Assembly (NCBI GenBank): GCA_963793095.1
Contig: CAWBYY010000011.1
Span: forward strand, 496,001 to 560,000
Direction of reading: 5' to 3'
Length of the DNA stretch: 64,000 bases
Source: CAVWDI01 sp963793095
Lineage (GTDB): Bacteria > Chloroflexota > Anaerolineae > Anaerolineales > UBA4823
The notes below the pieces were generated by a model. The model did no database searches and was not told the DNA's origin. It saw nothing but the letters and a program-made list of their open reading frames with translations. Below are positions 54,804 through 63,112 of the stretch, piece after piece. Every line of letters begins with the position of its first letter. The stretch's first letter is position 1. The position numbers were made by a program, and so were the translations under genes.

Positions 54804-55313
54804 TTACCATCCCGACTGCTTCCGGTATGGCTGGTCAGCGATCTGTTTGCCCAGCTCGCGGCTTGTAATTTTGTCCAGGCGCTCTGCCCACTCATTTTTA
54901 TTGTGCATCCGGGCAGCCGCAGCTCCCACTTTCACCAGGCTGCGCGCCTCCCGGAAGAACCCCGCCCGGCGCAGGCTGCCGTTCTCGGCTTCCAGCAGGC
55001 TGAAAAATTCATCATCAAAAAAGTCCGCCCACCCTTCAAGCGAAAAACGTTCCACTTTTTTGAGCACCCGGTCGATAGGCTGGGCGCTCACCAGTAGAAC
55101 CAGCACCGCTACCATCTCAGCCCGGGTTGGCGCCAGATCAGGCGGCGCAGTTCCCTGGTAAAAACTTTCGATCAGCTCCTCCCTGATGTCTGGTTTTTTT
55201 CTGAAATAATCCAGCAGCCTGCTCTGGTGATCCCGGTTCAGCCGCAGGAATTCCGCCAGGCGGGAGCGGATTGATTTGCTCTTGCTCCTGGTTCCCGGTT
55301 TATTGTTTTTCAT
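54804..55313 (-). CDS. Helical protein of unknown function
   Basis: 169 residues, basic N-terminus (NKPGTRSKSKSIRSRLAEF), then all-helical with DQSRLLDYFRKKP-like HQSRLLDYFRKKPDIREEL and FSLEGWADFFDDEFFSLLEAE. No known domain is recognised. Codon pattern and length support a real gene. The promoter is not evident. Confidence 0.6.
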   Translation of the reverse strand: MKNNKPGTRSKSKSIRSRLAEFLRLNRDHQSRLLDYFRKKPDIREELIESFYQGTAPPDLAPTRAEMVAVLVLLVSAQPIDRVLKKVERFSLEGWADFFDDEFFSLLEAENGSLRRAGFFREARSLVKVGAAAARMHNKNEWAERLDKITSRELGKQIADQPYRKQSGW

Positions 55314-55540
55314 AATTTCAGCCCTTCCCTTTTATTCCATTTCAAATCCCAACTGAAAAGGCTTGATGCTGCGATTCGGCCAAGAGAATAGTCGCTGCCC
55401 TTCTTAATATAGCATTTTCATATTTGGTTAGTCAAGAATTATTTGGGATTTCCCTCATATAGGGATATTCAAAATCCGTATTTTATGACCTGAAGGATAA
55501 AAAAGGGGTATTATTATGTTTATTTAGGTAGGAGGTACGA

Positions 55541-55840
55541 ATGCACATCCATAATGTGTATTTCTGGCTGCAAGAGGATGTCGAGGGGGAAGCCAGGCAA
55601 ACGTTTGAGGAGGGGTTAAAATCACTGACGCACGATCCAGCAGTAAACTCAGGTTATTTCGGTGTTCCTGCTGGAACCGACCGTGATGTCGTGGATAATA
55701 CCTATTCATACGGGCTTTTCCTGGTATTTGATGATATCGCCGCCCACGACCGCTATCAGGTAGGCGCAGTTCATCAACAATTTGTCCAAGAACACTCAAC
55801 TAAGTGGAAGAAAGTCCTGGTTTATGATGTAATATCCTGA
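55541..55840 (+). CDS. Dabb (stress-responsive A/B barrel) domain protein
   Basis: 99 residues with the Dabb pattern: first strand MHIHNVYFWLQEDVEGEA, middle DNTYSYGLFLVFDDIAAHDRYQ, and last HQQFVQEHSTKWKKVLVYDVI. AGGAGGT lies 6-8 bases before the ATG. These dimeric ferredoxin-like proteins have varied roles, often unknown. It stands alone. Confidence 0.9.
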   Translation: MHIHNVYFWLQEDVEGEARQTFEEGLKSLTHDPAVNSGYFGVPAGTDRDVVDNTYSYGLFLVFDDIAAHDRYQVGAVHQQFVQEHSTKWKKVLVYDVIS

Positions 55841-55898
55841 TACAAGAAAGCGTCTTAACCATAGAAAACAGATCCGTTCTATTCATAAGGAGATATCT

Positions 55899-55930
55899 AT
55901 GGTAAAAGCGACATGGAACAGATCGGTCAC
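55899..55930 (+). pseudogene. Start of a DUF427-like gene, cut off after about ten codons
   Basis: AAGGAG at 55887-55892 and an ATG at 55899 open MVKATWNRSV, which fits the start of DUF427 proteins (M-x-KATWNG-x-V). The sequence then departs and stops at TGA 55935-55937. The plus-strand start and the reverse-strand DUF3179 relic meet here, so this looks like a rearrangement junction. The short length limits confidence. Confidence 0.35.
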
Positions 55931-56122
55931 AATGTGATCAGGATTGGTTGTCCTCCCAGTTCATTGTTTACCATCTCCCGGAAGCCCAGCACCGTGACCG
56001 GATAGGCTTTTACCTCTCCATTGATGAACACACCTTTTACAAGCTCGCTGCTTCTCAATGGAGATTCACCCGAGCAGGAATACTACGGGTTGTAAACAGG
56101 AGCGATCCCAACGTAAGGAATC
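55930..56122 (-). pseudogene. Relic of a DUF3179 gene
   Basis: On the minus strand the frame reads IPYVGIAPVYNP, stop, YSCSGESPLRSSELV, KGVFINGEVKAYPV, TVLGFREMVNNELGGQPILI. This is the DUF3179 order (x-NP-x-Y, V-x-NGE-x-AYP, L-x-FREMVN-x-x-LGG, PVLVT). It ends just before the CPLC motif: the next codons would be TGA, CCG, ATC, TGT. An internal TAG at 56085-56083 and missing ends make it dead. Confidence 0.65.
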
Positions 56123-56302
56123 AGCGCAGGCGAGATGCTGGATTGCCTGTCCACGTCAAACCTGCTGTTCTTCGGGGGAAAATCTCCCCCTGCGCCTTAA
56201 CTGGCTTTTCTTACCTTCCTGACCCTGAGATCTCTGTTGAAATTTTCCCAAACTGGATAAATTAAAAAATCAGTTCCGGTGGAGCTTAATAATTAAATAA
56301 AA

Positions 56303-56333
56303 AATCCGGAGCGTTAACCCCGGATTCTTTTTC
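56303..56333. terminator. Bidirectional terminator
   Basis: AATCCGG (56303-56309) and CCGGATT (56320-56326) with a T5 run at 56328-56332 and an A run before it. It serves the DUF4013 gene ending at 56349 (minus) and any plus-strand transcript. Confidence 0.7.
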
Positions 56334-56348
56334 AGGTCAGTGGGGCGA

Positions 56349-57023
56349 TTATGCTTCGACAGGCTCCAAAGCCCGTTTTGAGGTGGCTTCGTTGTAAGCC
56401 TGCCCGATCAGGTGACCGATAACTGACTGAGCGTAGGCGTTTGTAATGAGCACCCCGACAAAGCACAGGATGATCCCCAGCATGGCGATAATCCCGGCCA
56501 GAAAATTGCCGATCAGCGCCAGCAGGTATGCCATCGGGGCTGCCCGAACCAGGCCCAGGACTTCCCCGAAGCGGAAGGCTGCTCCAAACTGCTCCTTGGC
56601 TGCAAAATTGCCAAGCGCGGCCGGGATTACAAACGCCAGCAAAATCCCGTAAAGAAACGACAGGCAGTTAATGCAGACCACCACAACCCAGATAGCGCCG
56701 GCAATAGTATCATCGGAAGCGCCGGAGTCAAAGACTGACGGGAAGAGGATCGAAATGCAGGTTGAGATCAGGATTATCGGCAGGGCATACACAAAACCGA
56801 TGATAAAAACCTGGAAGCCTCTCACCAACAAACCGCCAAAATCATCCCAGGCCGCCAGAGGGGCCGGCTCTCTGCGGATAACCCGCTTTGTTATCTCTAA
56901 TGACCAGCCCGTAACCCAGAGCATTCCCAGCAGGGGGATAAAAAGCAGCAGGGCTGCAATCCCGATCTTCTTTAACCAATCCGGGTCTTCAAATTGAAAT
57001 GCAAAAGCTTTCCCAAAATCCAT
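56349..57023 (-). CDS. DUF4013 membrane protein
   Basis: 224 residues. DUF4013 pattern: MDFGKAFAFQFEDPDWLKKI at the start, GWSLEITKRVIRREPAPLAAWDDFGGL-type loop (MPLPEWDDF in others), and several glycine-rich helices, about six in total. The C-terminal part contains YAQSVIGHLIGQAYNEA. Function unknown; likely a cytoplasmic-membrane protein. Followed by a terminator. Confidence 0.88.
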   Translation of the reverse strand: MDFGKAFAFQFEDPDWLKKIGIAALLLFIPLLGMLWVTGWSLEITKRVIRREPAPLAAWDDFGGLLVRGFQVFIIGFVYALPIILISTCISILFPSVFDSGASDDTIAGAIWVVVVCINCLSFLYGILLAFVIPAALGNFAAKEQFGAAFRFGEVLGLVRAAPMAYLLALIGNFLAGIIAMLGIILCFVGVLITNAYAQSVIGHLIGQAYNEATSKRALEPVEA

Positions 57024-57097
57024 GATGCCTCCTCACAAAAATTTTTTAAAATATGGAATAAGTAATCAATTTTACCAGACACATCAAATCTTTAGGC

Positions 57098-57616
57098 CTA
57101 CGGGTATAAATAACAGCGCAGCCACCAGCTGGGCGCATAGATCAGGATCGGATTAAGGGCATCCTTGAACGATTTTGCCACCGACCTTTGATCCACAGAG
57201 ACGCCCTGCCATATTTTATCCATCGAATCCTCCCCGGGCCGGGGCGGGTTCTGGGTGCACTTCGTAAATGTCAGGCGGTGGTTGCGGGTGGCGGCTAAAT
57301 CAAGTTTGTTTATCCCGGGGGTGCACGGCGAGTATGTATATACCGGGTCCCATTCCCGCACATAGCTAACCTGCATTGTGTAGATATCCCGGTAAATCGT
57401 GAACTCGCGCACGGTCGGTTCAGTTTTATAACCGACCGGGATTGTAAAAGCATAGCTAACATGGTTTTCGTAATAGGGTTCGATATTATCCAGCCGGATG
57501 AAAAGCTCCTCGCCCGACTTGTTGATTATAGTCAGCCTGACCAGTTTCTGATTAACCGGTTTCGACCCCAGGTTGAATAACGCCAGCAGTATTGTGATCA
57601 GGATGAGCTTCTTCAT
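57098..57616 (-). CDS. Exported protein of unknown function
   Basis: 172 residues; signal peptide MKKLILITILLALFNLGS with no lipobox. The mature part looks beta-rich: VRLTIINKSGEELFIRLDNI, YTMQVSYVREWDPVYTY with a pair of Cys (SPCTPG and FTKCTQ) that may bridge. No family recognised. Located 75 bases upstream of the DUF4013 gene on the same strand; possibly an operon. Confidence 0.65.
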   Translation of the reverse strand: MKKLILITILLALFNLGSKPVNQKLVRLTIINKSGEELFIRLDNIEPYYENHVSYAFTIPVGYKTEPTVREFTIYRDIYTMQVSYVREWDPVYTYSPCTPGINKLDLAATRNHRLTFTKCTQNPPRPGEDSMDKIWQGVSVDQRSVAKSFKDALNPILIYAPSWWLRCYLYP

Positions 57617-57732
57617 ACAGGATTACCCGCTGTTAATTTCCGCCAGACAGGGCTGGCCTCCCCTTCAAGATACACCATTTTACCACTGCAGATTAAGCTT
57701 ATGCACATAACATCTGAGGTTTGCGCCAAATA

Positions 57733-58452
57733 TTAATTTTCAGGCACCTGCACATGACCCCACTTCGCCCTGAAACGATCCGCTGCCCCGCCGATTATTG
57801 CCCTCCCGTGCCCGAAGCAGGCATTATCGAATTCCAATTCCGCGAGCCTTGCCAGGCTGCGCCTGCCAATTTCGATATCCTCGTAAATGATCGAGTAGCC
57901 CAGGCCGAACATATTGCTTGCGGCGTCGGCGGCAAAAAGTGTTCCGCCGTTTTCCCTGCTTAATAACGCCACCTGCCCGGCGCTGTGACCGGGGGCGAGG
58001 ATAACCTCCATCCCGCCTGCAAAATCCAGCCGGTCGCCCTCATTTATGTGGTGTTCAATTTCAACCGGTTCTGCCCGGAAAAAACGCGCCCCAACCGGCA
58101 TAAGAAGGCGCGCCATCAGCCTGTTAGCCATTCCCGGGCCTGGCTCCCAGGTCCGGGTGCTCTCACCGCCCCGCACCAGGGCCGCATCCAGGGGGTGCAT
58201 ATAAGCCGGGGCACCTGTCGCCTCTTTTAACTCTGCCAGGCTCCCGGTGTGGTCGTTATGGGCATGGCTGACCAGGATATGCTTCACATCTGCTGCGGAG
58301 TAACCAATTTGTTTAACTGCATCCAGAATCCTTTCCGCGCTGCTCCCAATTCCGGTATCGATCAGGGTCAACTCGTTTGCTTCCACCAGGAAGGCGTTCA
58401 CAAATCCCAGGGAGATCGCGTAGAAGTTTTTTGTTATCTTATTAACCGCCAT
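57733..58452 (-). CDS. MBL-fold metallo-hydrolase
   Basis: 239 residues. The zinc motif ILVSHAHNDHTGSLAEL (HxHxDH) is intact, followed by APGHSAGQVALL and a later CFGHGRAIIGGAA His. The N-terminal strand AFLVEANELTLIDTGIGSSA is typical of glyoxalase-II/lactonase-like members. Substrate unknown. Confidence 0.92.
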   Translation of the reverse strand: MAVNKITKNFYAISLGFVNAFLVEANELTLIDTGIGSSAERILDAVKQIGYSAADVKHILVSHAHNDHTGSLAELKEATGAPAYMHPLDAALVRGGESTRTWEPGPGMANRLMARLLMPVGARFFRAEPVEIEHHINEGDRLDFAGGMEVILAPGHSAGQVALLSRENGGTLFAADAASNMFGLGYSIIYEDIEIGRRSLARLAELEFDNACFGHGRAIIGGAADRFRAKWGHVQVPEN

Positions 58453-58494
58453 TTTTGCCTCAAATTGAAAGGGTCCGCTTCTAAGATCCGCATC

Positions 58495-59530
58495 TCAGCG
58501 CAGGAAAAAACCCTCCCCGAGCGGGTCGTCCGGGTCGATCAGCAGTTCATATCGCCCGCAGATGTTCGCCCGGCCGGTTACTTTTGGGATCACCGCCTTA
58601 TAGGGCCCGAACTGGGCGAGTTCCACAACCTCGGTTGTGAAGGTCGTCCCCAGGATGCTCTCTACGACAAATGGCTCCCCGGGGCTTATCTCACCCCGCC
58701 TCAGGTGGATCGCTGCCCGACCGCTCAAACCGGTTCCGGTCGGGCAGCGGTCGACCTCCCCGTCCGCAAACACACACACATTCCGGCTGTGGTGCCCGGG
58801 CTGGTGGGCTTCCCCGGTAAAAATGGTGCCGTATAAGAAGCCAAGGTCGGGCTCAAAGGGGTGCTCGACTGGGTAATTTTCCATTACCGCCTTTTTGATG
58901 CGGATACCCCTGTCGACCAGTTCCCTGAAATTGCCCGCCGTAAGGGACACGCCCGCCTGCTCAGCCCGGCAATAAGCGTAAAAGGCGCCCCCGAACGCCA
59001 GGTCGAAGTTAATCTCCCCGATTCCCGGCACGTCCACAACCTGGTCCAGGGCGTAAACAAAGGAAGGCACATTCAGGAAGGAGACCTCCTTTACAATTCC
59101 GCCTTCAAGATCGGCAAATGCGGTCACCCGACCGGCCGGGGTGTCCATCCTGATGACCGCCCGGTCCCCTTCAGCCGGGATCATGCCGGTATCCAGGGCG
59201 ACTTTGGCGAGCCCGATGATGCCGTGCCCGCACATGGTGCTGTAGCCTTCATTGTGCATGAACAGCACGCCCAGGTCGCCGTCCGGGGTTACCGGTTCGG
59301 TTATTATGCAGCCGTACATGTCGGCGTGCCCGCGCGGCTCCCACATCAGCGCCTTCCGTCAGGTGGTCCAGGTTTTGCCTGGCGTAACGGCGTTTTTCAA
59401 GGATAGTGGCGCCGGGCAGGTCAGGGTAACCGGAGGTGATCACCCGCAGCGGTTCGCCGGCGGTGTGGGCTTCGATTGTGGTGATTTTTAACCAGTTGCT
59501 GGGCGGCTGCCAGTCCGTCTTTGTACGCAT
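58495..59530 (-). CDS. Proline-racemase-family enzyme, probably trans-3-hydroxy-L-proline dehydratase (one frameshift)
   Basis: Two frames read as one about 344-residue protein. The first (59530-) gives KITTIEAHTAGEPLRVITSG and RRYARQNLDHL; the second (to 58495) gives ALMWEPRGHADMYGCIITEP. One extra T at plus 59359 breaks the frame. The first catalytic Cys is present (GYSTMCGHGIIGLAKVA). At the second site the motif is DRCPTGTGLSGRAA: Thr replaces the second catalytic Cys of racemases and epimerases (DRSPCGTG), the known signature of the dehydratase subgroup. It lies 15 bases past the ALDH gene, suggesting a two-gene catabolic operon. Confidence 0.88.
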
Positions 59531-59545
59531 CGCCGGTTCCGGGTT

Positions 59546-61069
59546 TTAATCTCCGAACCTGATCCCCTGGGCCAGGGGCAGTTCGCTCGAGTAATTGATG
59601 GTATTGGTCTGGCGGCGCATGTAGGCTTTCCAGGCGTCCGATCCCGATTCCCTCCCGCCGCCGGTCTCCTTTTCGCCGCCGAAGGCGCCCCCGATTTCCG
59701 CCCCGGAGGTGCCGATATTCACGTTTGCGATCCCGCAGTCGGAGCCCGCGCAGCCCAGGAAGGCTTCCTCGTAGCGCAGATTACTGGTGAAGATTGCGCT
59801 CGAAAGCCCCTGCGGCACGTCGTTGTGAATCCGGATCGCTTCATCTATATCCCTGTATTCAAGCAGGTACAGGATCGGGGCAAATGTCTCCACCCTGACG
59901 ATTTCGGTCTGGGCGGGCATTTTTACTATGGTCGGCTCGACGTAGTTCGGGCCAAGGTCCGGGCGCATCTTCCCGCCAGTCAGGATCTCGCCGCCCTGGG
60001 CTTGAGCCTGCTCGAGCGCCTCCAGCATCTCTTCGACTGCCCCGCCTTCAACCAGCGGTCCCATTAACGTATCCTCCTGGAGCGGGTCGCCGATTTTAAC
60101 CTGCCGGTAGGCTTCCACCAGCCGGCGGGTCAATCCTGGGGCGATATCTTTGTGCATGATAATCCGGCGGGTGCTGGTACAGCGCTGTCCGGCGGTCCCG
60201 ACCGCACCGAACAGGATCGCCCTGACTGCCAGGTCGAGGTCTGCGTCCTCGGCGACAATAATAGCGTTATTGCCGCCCAGTTCCAGGATCGTGCGCCCGA
60301 ACCTGCCCGCCACCGTCTGCGACACATGCCGGCCAATTTTGGTCGAACCGGTGAATGAAATCAACGGCAGACGCCCGTCATTCAGCATCAGGTCGCCAAC
60401 TTCTCGACCGGAACCGATAACCAGATTGAAAATCCCCTCCAGACCGTGGTCCGCCATAACCCGGTTGGCGATCTTCTGGACTGCGATCCCGCACAGGGGC
60501 GCCAGGGAGGAGGGTTTCCACAGGGTAGAATCGCCGCAGACCGCCGCGATCGCGGCGTTCCACGACCAGACCGCAACCGGGAAATTAAAGGCTGTGATCA
60601 CCCCTACCACCCCGAGCGGGTGCCACTGCTCGTACATGCGGTGGCCCGGGCGCTCGGAATGCATCGTCAGGCCGTAAAGCTGGCGCGACAGACCGACCGC
60701 GAAATCGCAGATGTCGATCATCTCCTGGACCTCGCCGTGCCCTTCCGCCCGGATCTTGCCCATCTCCAGCGATACCAGGTCGCCCAGCGGTTCCTTCATT
60801 TCGCGCAGGGCCTCCCCCAGGTCGCGGACAACCAGACCGCGCCTGGGCGCCGGGACTTCACGCCACTTTTCAAATGCCGAACGGGCTTGAGCGGCGACCT
60901 GCTCGTATGCTGCAGGTGTCGCCTGGATTATTTTAGCGAGCGCTTCTCCCGTGGACGGGTTGTACGAGACCAGCTCTAAACCGTCCGGGTCGCTGATCCA
61001 GGCCTCCATCCCGCTGCAGGCGCCCGGGTTGGTCTCCTCGATGCCCAGTTTTTTAAGAACAGACTTCAT
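59546..61069 (-). CDS. ALDH7-type aldehyde dehydrogenase (aminoadipate-semialdehyde dehydrogenase-like)
   Basis: 507 residues. Family residues: N in TAFNFPVAVWSWNAAIA, Glu in TILELGGNNAIIV, catalytic Cys in GTAGQRCTSTRRI, ETFAPILYLLEY, and NVNIGTSGAEIGGAFGGEKETGGGRESGSDAWKAYMRR-type end, which is split here only to note its parts: GTSGAEIGGAFGGEK, then GGGRESGSD. The GTAGQRCTSTRR and ending pattern are those of ALDH7A/AmaB, oxidising cyclic or linear semialdehydes in lysine breakdown. First gene of the pair with the proline-racemase-family enzyme. Confidence 0.92.
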   Translation of the reverse strand: MKSVLKKLGIEETNPGACSGMEAWISDPDGLELVSYNPSTGEALAKIIQATPAAYEQVAAQARSAFEKWREVPAPRRGLVVRDLGEALREMKEPLGDLVSLEMGKIRAEGHGEVQEMIDICDFAVGLSRQLYGLTMHSERPGHRMYEQWHPLGVVGVITAFNFPVAVWSWNAAIAAVCGDSTLWKPSSLAPLCGIAVQKIANRVMADHGLEGIFNLVIGSGREVGDLMLNDGRLPLISFTGSTKIGRHVSQTVAGRFGRTILELGGNNAIIVAEDADLDLAVRAILFGAVGTAGQRCTSTRRIIMHKDIAPGLTRRLVEAYRQVKIGDPLQEDTLMGPLVEGGAVEEMLEALEQAQAQGGEILTGGKMRPDLGPNYVEPTIVKMPAQTEIVRVETFAPILYLLEYRDIDEAIRIHNDVPQGLSSAIFTSNLRYEEAFLGCAGSDCGIANVNIGTSGAEIGGAFGGEKETGGGRESGSDAWKAYMRRQTNTINYSSELPLAQGIRFGD

Positions 61070-61389
61070 CCAGAATCCTCCATATAAATATCGATTGTAT
61101 TGAAGATTCTACCAGTAATGTTTTTGATAAATGAGTTAGCGTCTTTTTTGGAAATTTTTGGAAAACCAAATCTGCGGATTCATTATCCGTGAATTGCCTT
61201 TATTTAATTAGGGAATTCAGGATTGGGTTCGATGATATTCTGATAATTTTACAAAATCAGGTTCAAAACACCGAAGGGGTATTTGTTAAAAAAAACCGTT
61301 CCACTAATGATCTGGAACAGTTTTTGTCATCAATTCGCTTCTACCATCGAGAAAAACTGGAAGGAATGGGGATGGATTTCTGATAGAGG
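61070..61389. other. Spacer with third tRNA-tail/terminator relic
   Basis: No gene is supported. GGTTCAAAACACCGAAGGGG and following bases (61260-61279), then AACCGTTCC with GGAACAGTT and a T run (61297-61324), resemble the tRNA-tail relics at 25514 and 33379. From 61349, CATCGAGAAAAACTGGAAGG and on to 61382 resembles 25661-25699. Confidence 0.45.
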
Positions 61390-61956
61390 TTAATTCAAAT
61401 TTTCTGATATTTGTCTTATTAATTCAGGGATTTCCACGTACATTACACCACCGTTCTCCGGTGCACCGTAATCGTGTATCCAAACTACTTTGCCTTCTTC
61501 GTTTACCAACACGAATGTATGCCCGGGCTCGCCGGAAGCGACCGCCCATTGAAGCACATTGTAGGTTTCAGATACATCCTTGTTGTTATCGGTCAACAAG
61601 GGAATATCACCAACATCATATTCCACAGCCATTTCTTTTAATTCCTCTTGTGAATCAAAAGCAATACTGAGCAATTGGACATTTAAAGAATTGAAATCAG
61701 GGTCATTTTGCAAATCAACGATTTGCTGCATGCAGGGCGGTCAACCCTTCGCCATGTGGAAAAAAAGCAAAACCGGTTTCTCTCCAAGGTAATCAGTCAA
61801 CGCAACTTCGGAACCTGTGGAGGAAGTTAGTGAAAATTGCGGCGCCTTATCACCAACACCCAATTCTTCGGAAGCGCTGGTGCAGGCTGTGAGTAAAATG
61901 CTTGTAATAAATAAAACGGTCAAAAGAAGACGGGATATTGATATTGAATTTTTCAT
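61390..61956 (-). CDS. Probable selenocysteine-containing thiol-oxidoreductase lipoprotein (UGA at UPPC)
   Basis: One continuous frame of 188 residues if the TGA at 61743-61741 is read as selenocysteine. The first part has a lipoprotein signal ending SILLTAC, then VGDKAPQFSLTSSTGSEVAL and PVLLFFHMAKG. The TGA follows, then PPCMQQIVDLQ, AFDSQEELKEMAVEYDVGDI, GHTFVLVNEEGKVVW. In AhpC/TlpA-type proteins this place holds the redox CxxC. Here the first Cys is UGA and the second remains, giving U-P-P-C. A hairpin with a G-starting loop lies 21 bases after the UGA, as required for a bacterial SECIS. No other disruption occurs. Alternatively it is a Cys-to-stop nonsense change. The protein would sit on the outer membrane face, next to two cytochromes c. 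Confidence 0.8.
61710..61726 (-). promoter_or_regulatory. SECIS-like hairpin after the in-frame UGA
   Basis: On the mRNA, GCAAAUC (plus 61726-61720), loop GUU, and GAUUUGC (plus 61716-61710) make a perfect 7-bp stem. The apical loop begins 21 bases past the UGA and starts with G. Bacterial SECIS elements usually have the loop 16-37 bases downstream with G at position 1 or 2. The loop of three is at the small end of the known range. Confidence 0.6.
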
Positions 61957-62028
61957 TGTATTCTTTTCTCCTAGACTTTAAAATTTTTCCTGAGGGTTGT
62001 TATCGAAATTGAATGGTAGTCGGTCAAT

Positions 62029-62499
62029 TTATTTATAAAAGCTTATAGTAGGATTTACATAACTCTCACCGATATCTCCTTCTTGGAATTCTTTTTGCTC
62101 TTCAGTCCACCAGCCTTTTATATAGACAATAATGTTTCCGATTTCCTCATCGTTCATCTTGGCTCCGACAGGAGGCATGTTGAAACCCCCATTCCGGACG
62201 ATCATAATTATTTGTTCATCTGAGTGGTGCCAGGCATGTTCAGAATGATCGAGGGCGGGAGCATTGGGTTCGATGTGTCCCTCGCCTTGAAATCCATGGC
62301 AGGATGCACAGTTGGCTTCGTAGAGCGATTTGTTTATGTAATTTTTCGGAGAAGTATTTACACGAGCTGGTGTGTTTTCACTGGGCAGCAACAGGAAATA
62401 AATCAATGCTGTTATTCCAATACCGATCAATATGCCAAAAATTAATCTCCAGTTAAATCTTGTTTTTGGCCTTTCTTGAATTTCGTTGTTGTTCGCCAT
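62029..62499 (-). CDS. Membrane-anchored c-type cytochrome
   Basis: 156 residues. N-terminal TM anchor (about 17-38, RLIFGILIGIGITALIYFLL), then a single cytochrome c domain with ANCASCHGFQGEG (CxxCH) and a likely Met ligand in GGFNMPPVGAKMNDEEIGNI. It transfers electrons on the outer side of the membrane. It lies between the Sec-redoxin candidate and a second cytochrome. Confidence 0.92.
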   Translation of the reverse strand: MANNNEIQERPKTRFNWRLIFGILIGIGITALIYFLLLPSENTPARVNTSPKNYINKSLYEANCASCHGFQGEGHIEPNAPALDHSEHAWHHSDEQIIMIVRNGGFNMPPVGAKMNDEEIGNIIVYIKGWWTEEQKEFQEGDIGESYVNPTISFYK

Positions 62500-62549
62500 T
62501 ATTTAAATTAGCTTTTAGACAGGAAAGTATAAATTTGAAAATATTAGGT

Positions 62550-63092
62550 CTATGGGATTGTTTTCAGGAAAAAGAATAGATCTCTCAGATCTTCTTCATT
62601 CATCTCCCAGCGAGGCATCAAATAGCTGAGAGGTTCACCATCAGGGTGTTTACCTTCGATAACCGCCAGGCGAAAATCATCCAGGTCAAAATCTTCGTGC
62701 TCGTCTCCAAGCTCTCCTTTCTCAGCAGAGTGCTCAGCTTCCTCATCGATTAAAGCCTTGTAACGAATATCTGGTGCATCCATTGGCGTCATGTGCATAA
62801 AATGATATCCGCCGCGGGCTTCCGGTCCATGACAGGAGGCGCAGGTCAGGTATGAGCCCATCATCATGCCGCCAAAATCAGGACCGCCACGAAAAGTTAT
62901 TCGCTCTCCTGTACGATTTGTTGCCGTGAAATAAATCACCTCGCCGTTCATAGCGGCGCTGTAATTCTCGTTGGACAAAATTGATTGACTATCATCAGGT
63001 TTGTTAAATAAGAACGGTCCACAGGATGATAATACAAGGCTGAATAATAATAAGATTGATGACCATTTTGCAGATTGAATTGATGCTCTCAT
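62550..63092 (-). CDS. c-type cytochrome lipoprotein
   Basis: 180 residues. Lipoprotein signal ending SLVLSSC. One haem site in YLTCASCHGPEARGGY; Met candidates occur in GGYHFMHMTPM and YLMPRWEMNEEDL. An acidic His-containing stretch (DEEAEHSAEKGELGDEHEDF) may bind metal. It lies 50 bases upstream of the other cytochrome and 20 bases after the CopA gene, so an operon is likely. Confidence 0.92.
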   Translation of the reverse strand: MRASIQSAKWSSILLLFSLVLSSCGPFLFNKPDDSQSILSNENYSAAMNGEVIYFTATNRTGERITFRGGPDFGGMMMGSYLTCASCHGPEARGGYHFMHMTPMDAPDIRYKALIDEEAEHSAEKGELGDEHEDFDLDDFRLAVIEGKHPDGEPLSYLMPRWEMNEEDLRDLFFFLKTIP

Positions 63093-63112
63093 GTAAACAA
63101 TACTTGTCAGAA

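Noticed and set aside
55935..55937. In-frame TGA at the first Cys of the CPLC motif in the minus-strand DUF3179 relic (read as UPIC).
   Set aside because: The relic also has an internal TAG and ends at a TAG a few codons later at a rearrangement junction, so it is a dead gene.
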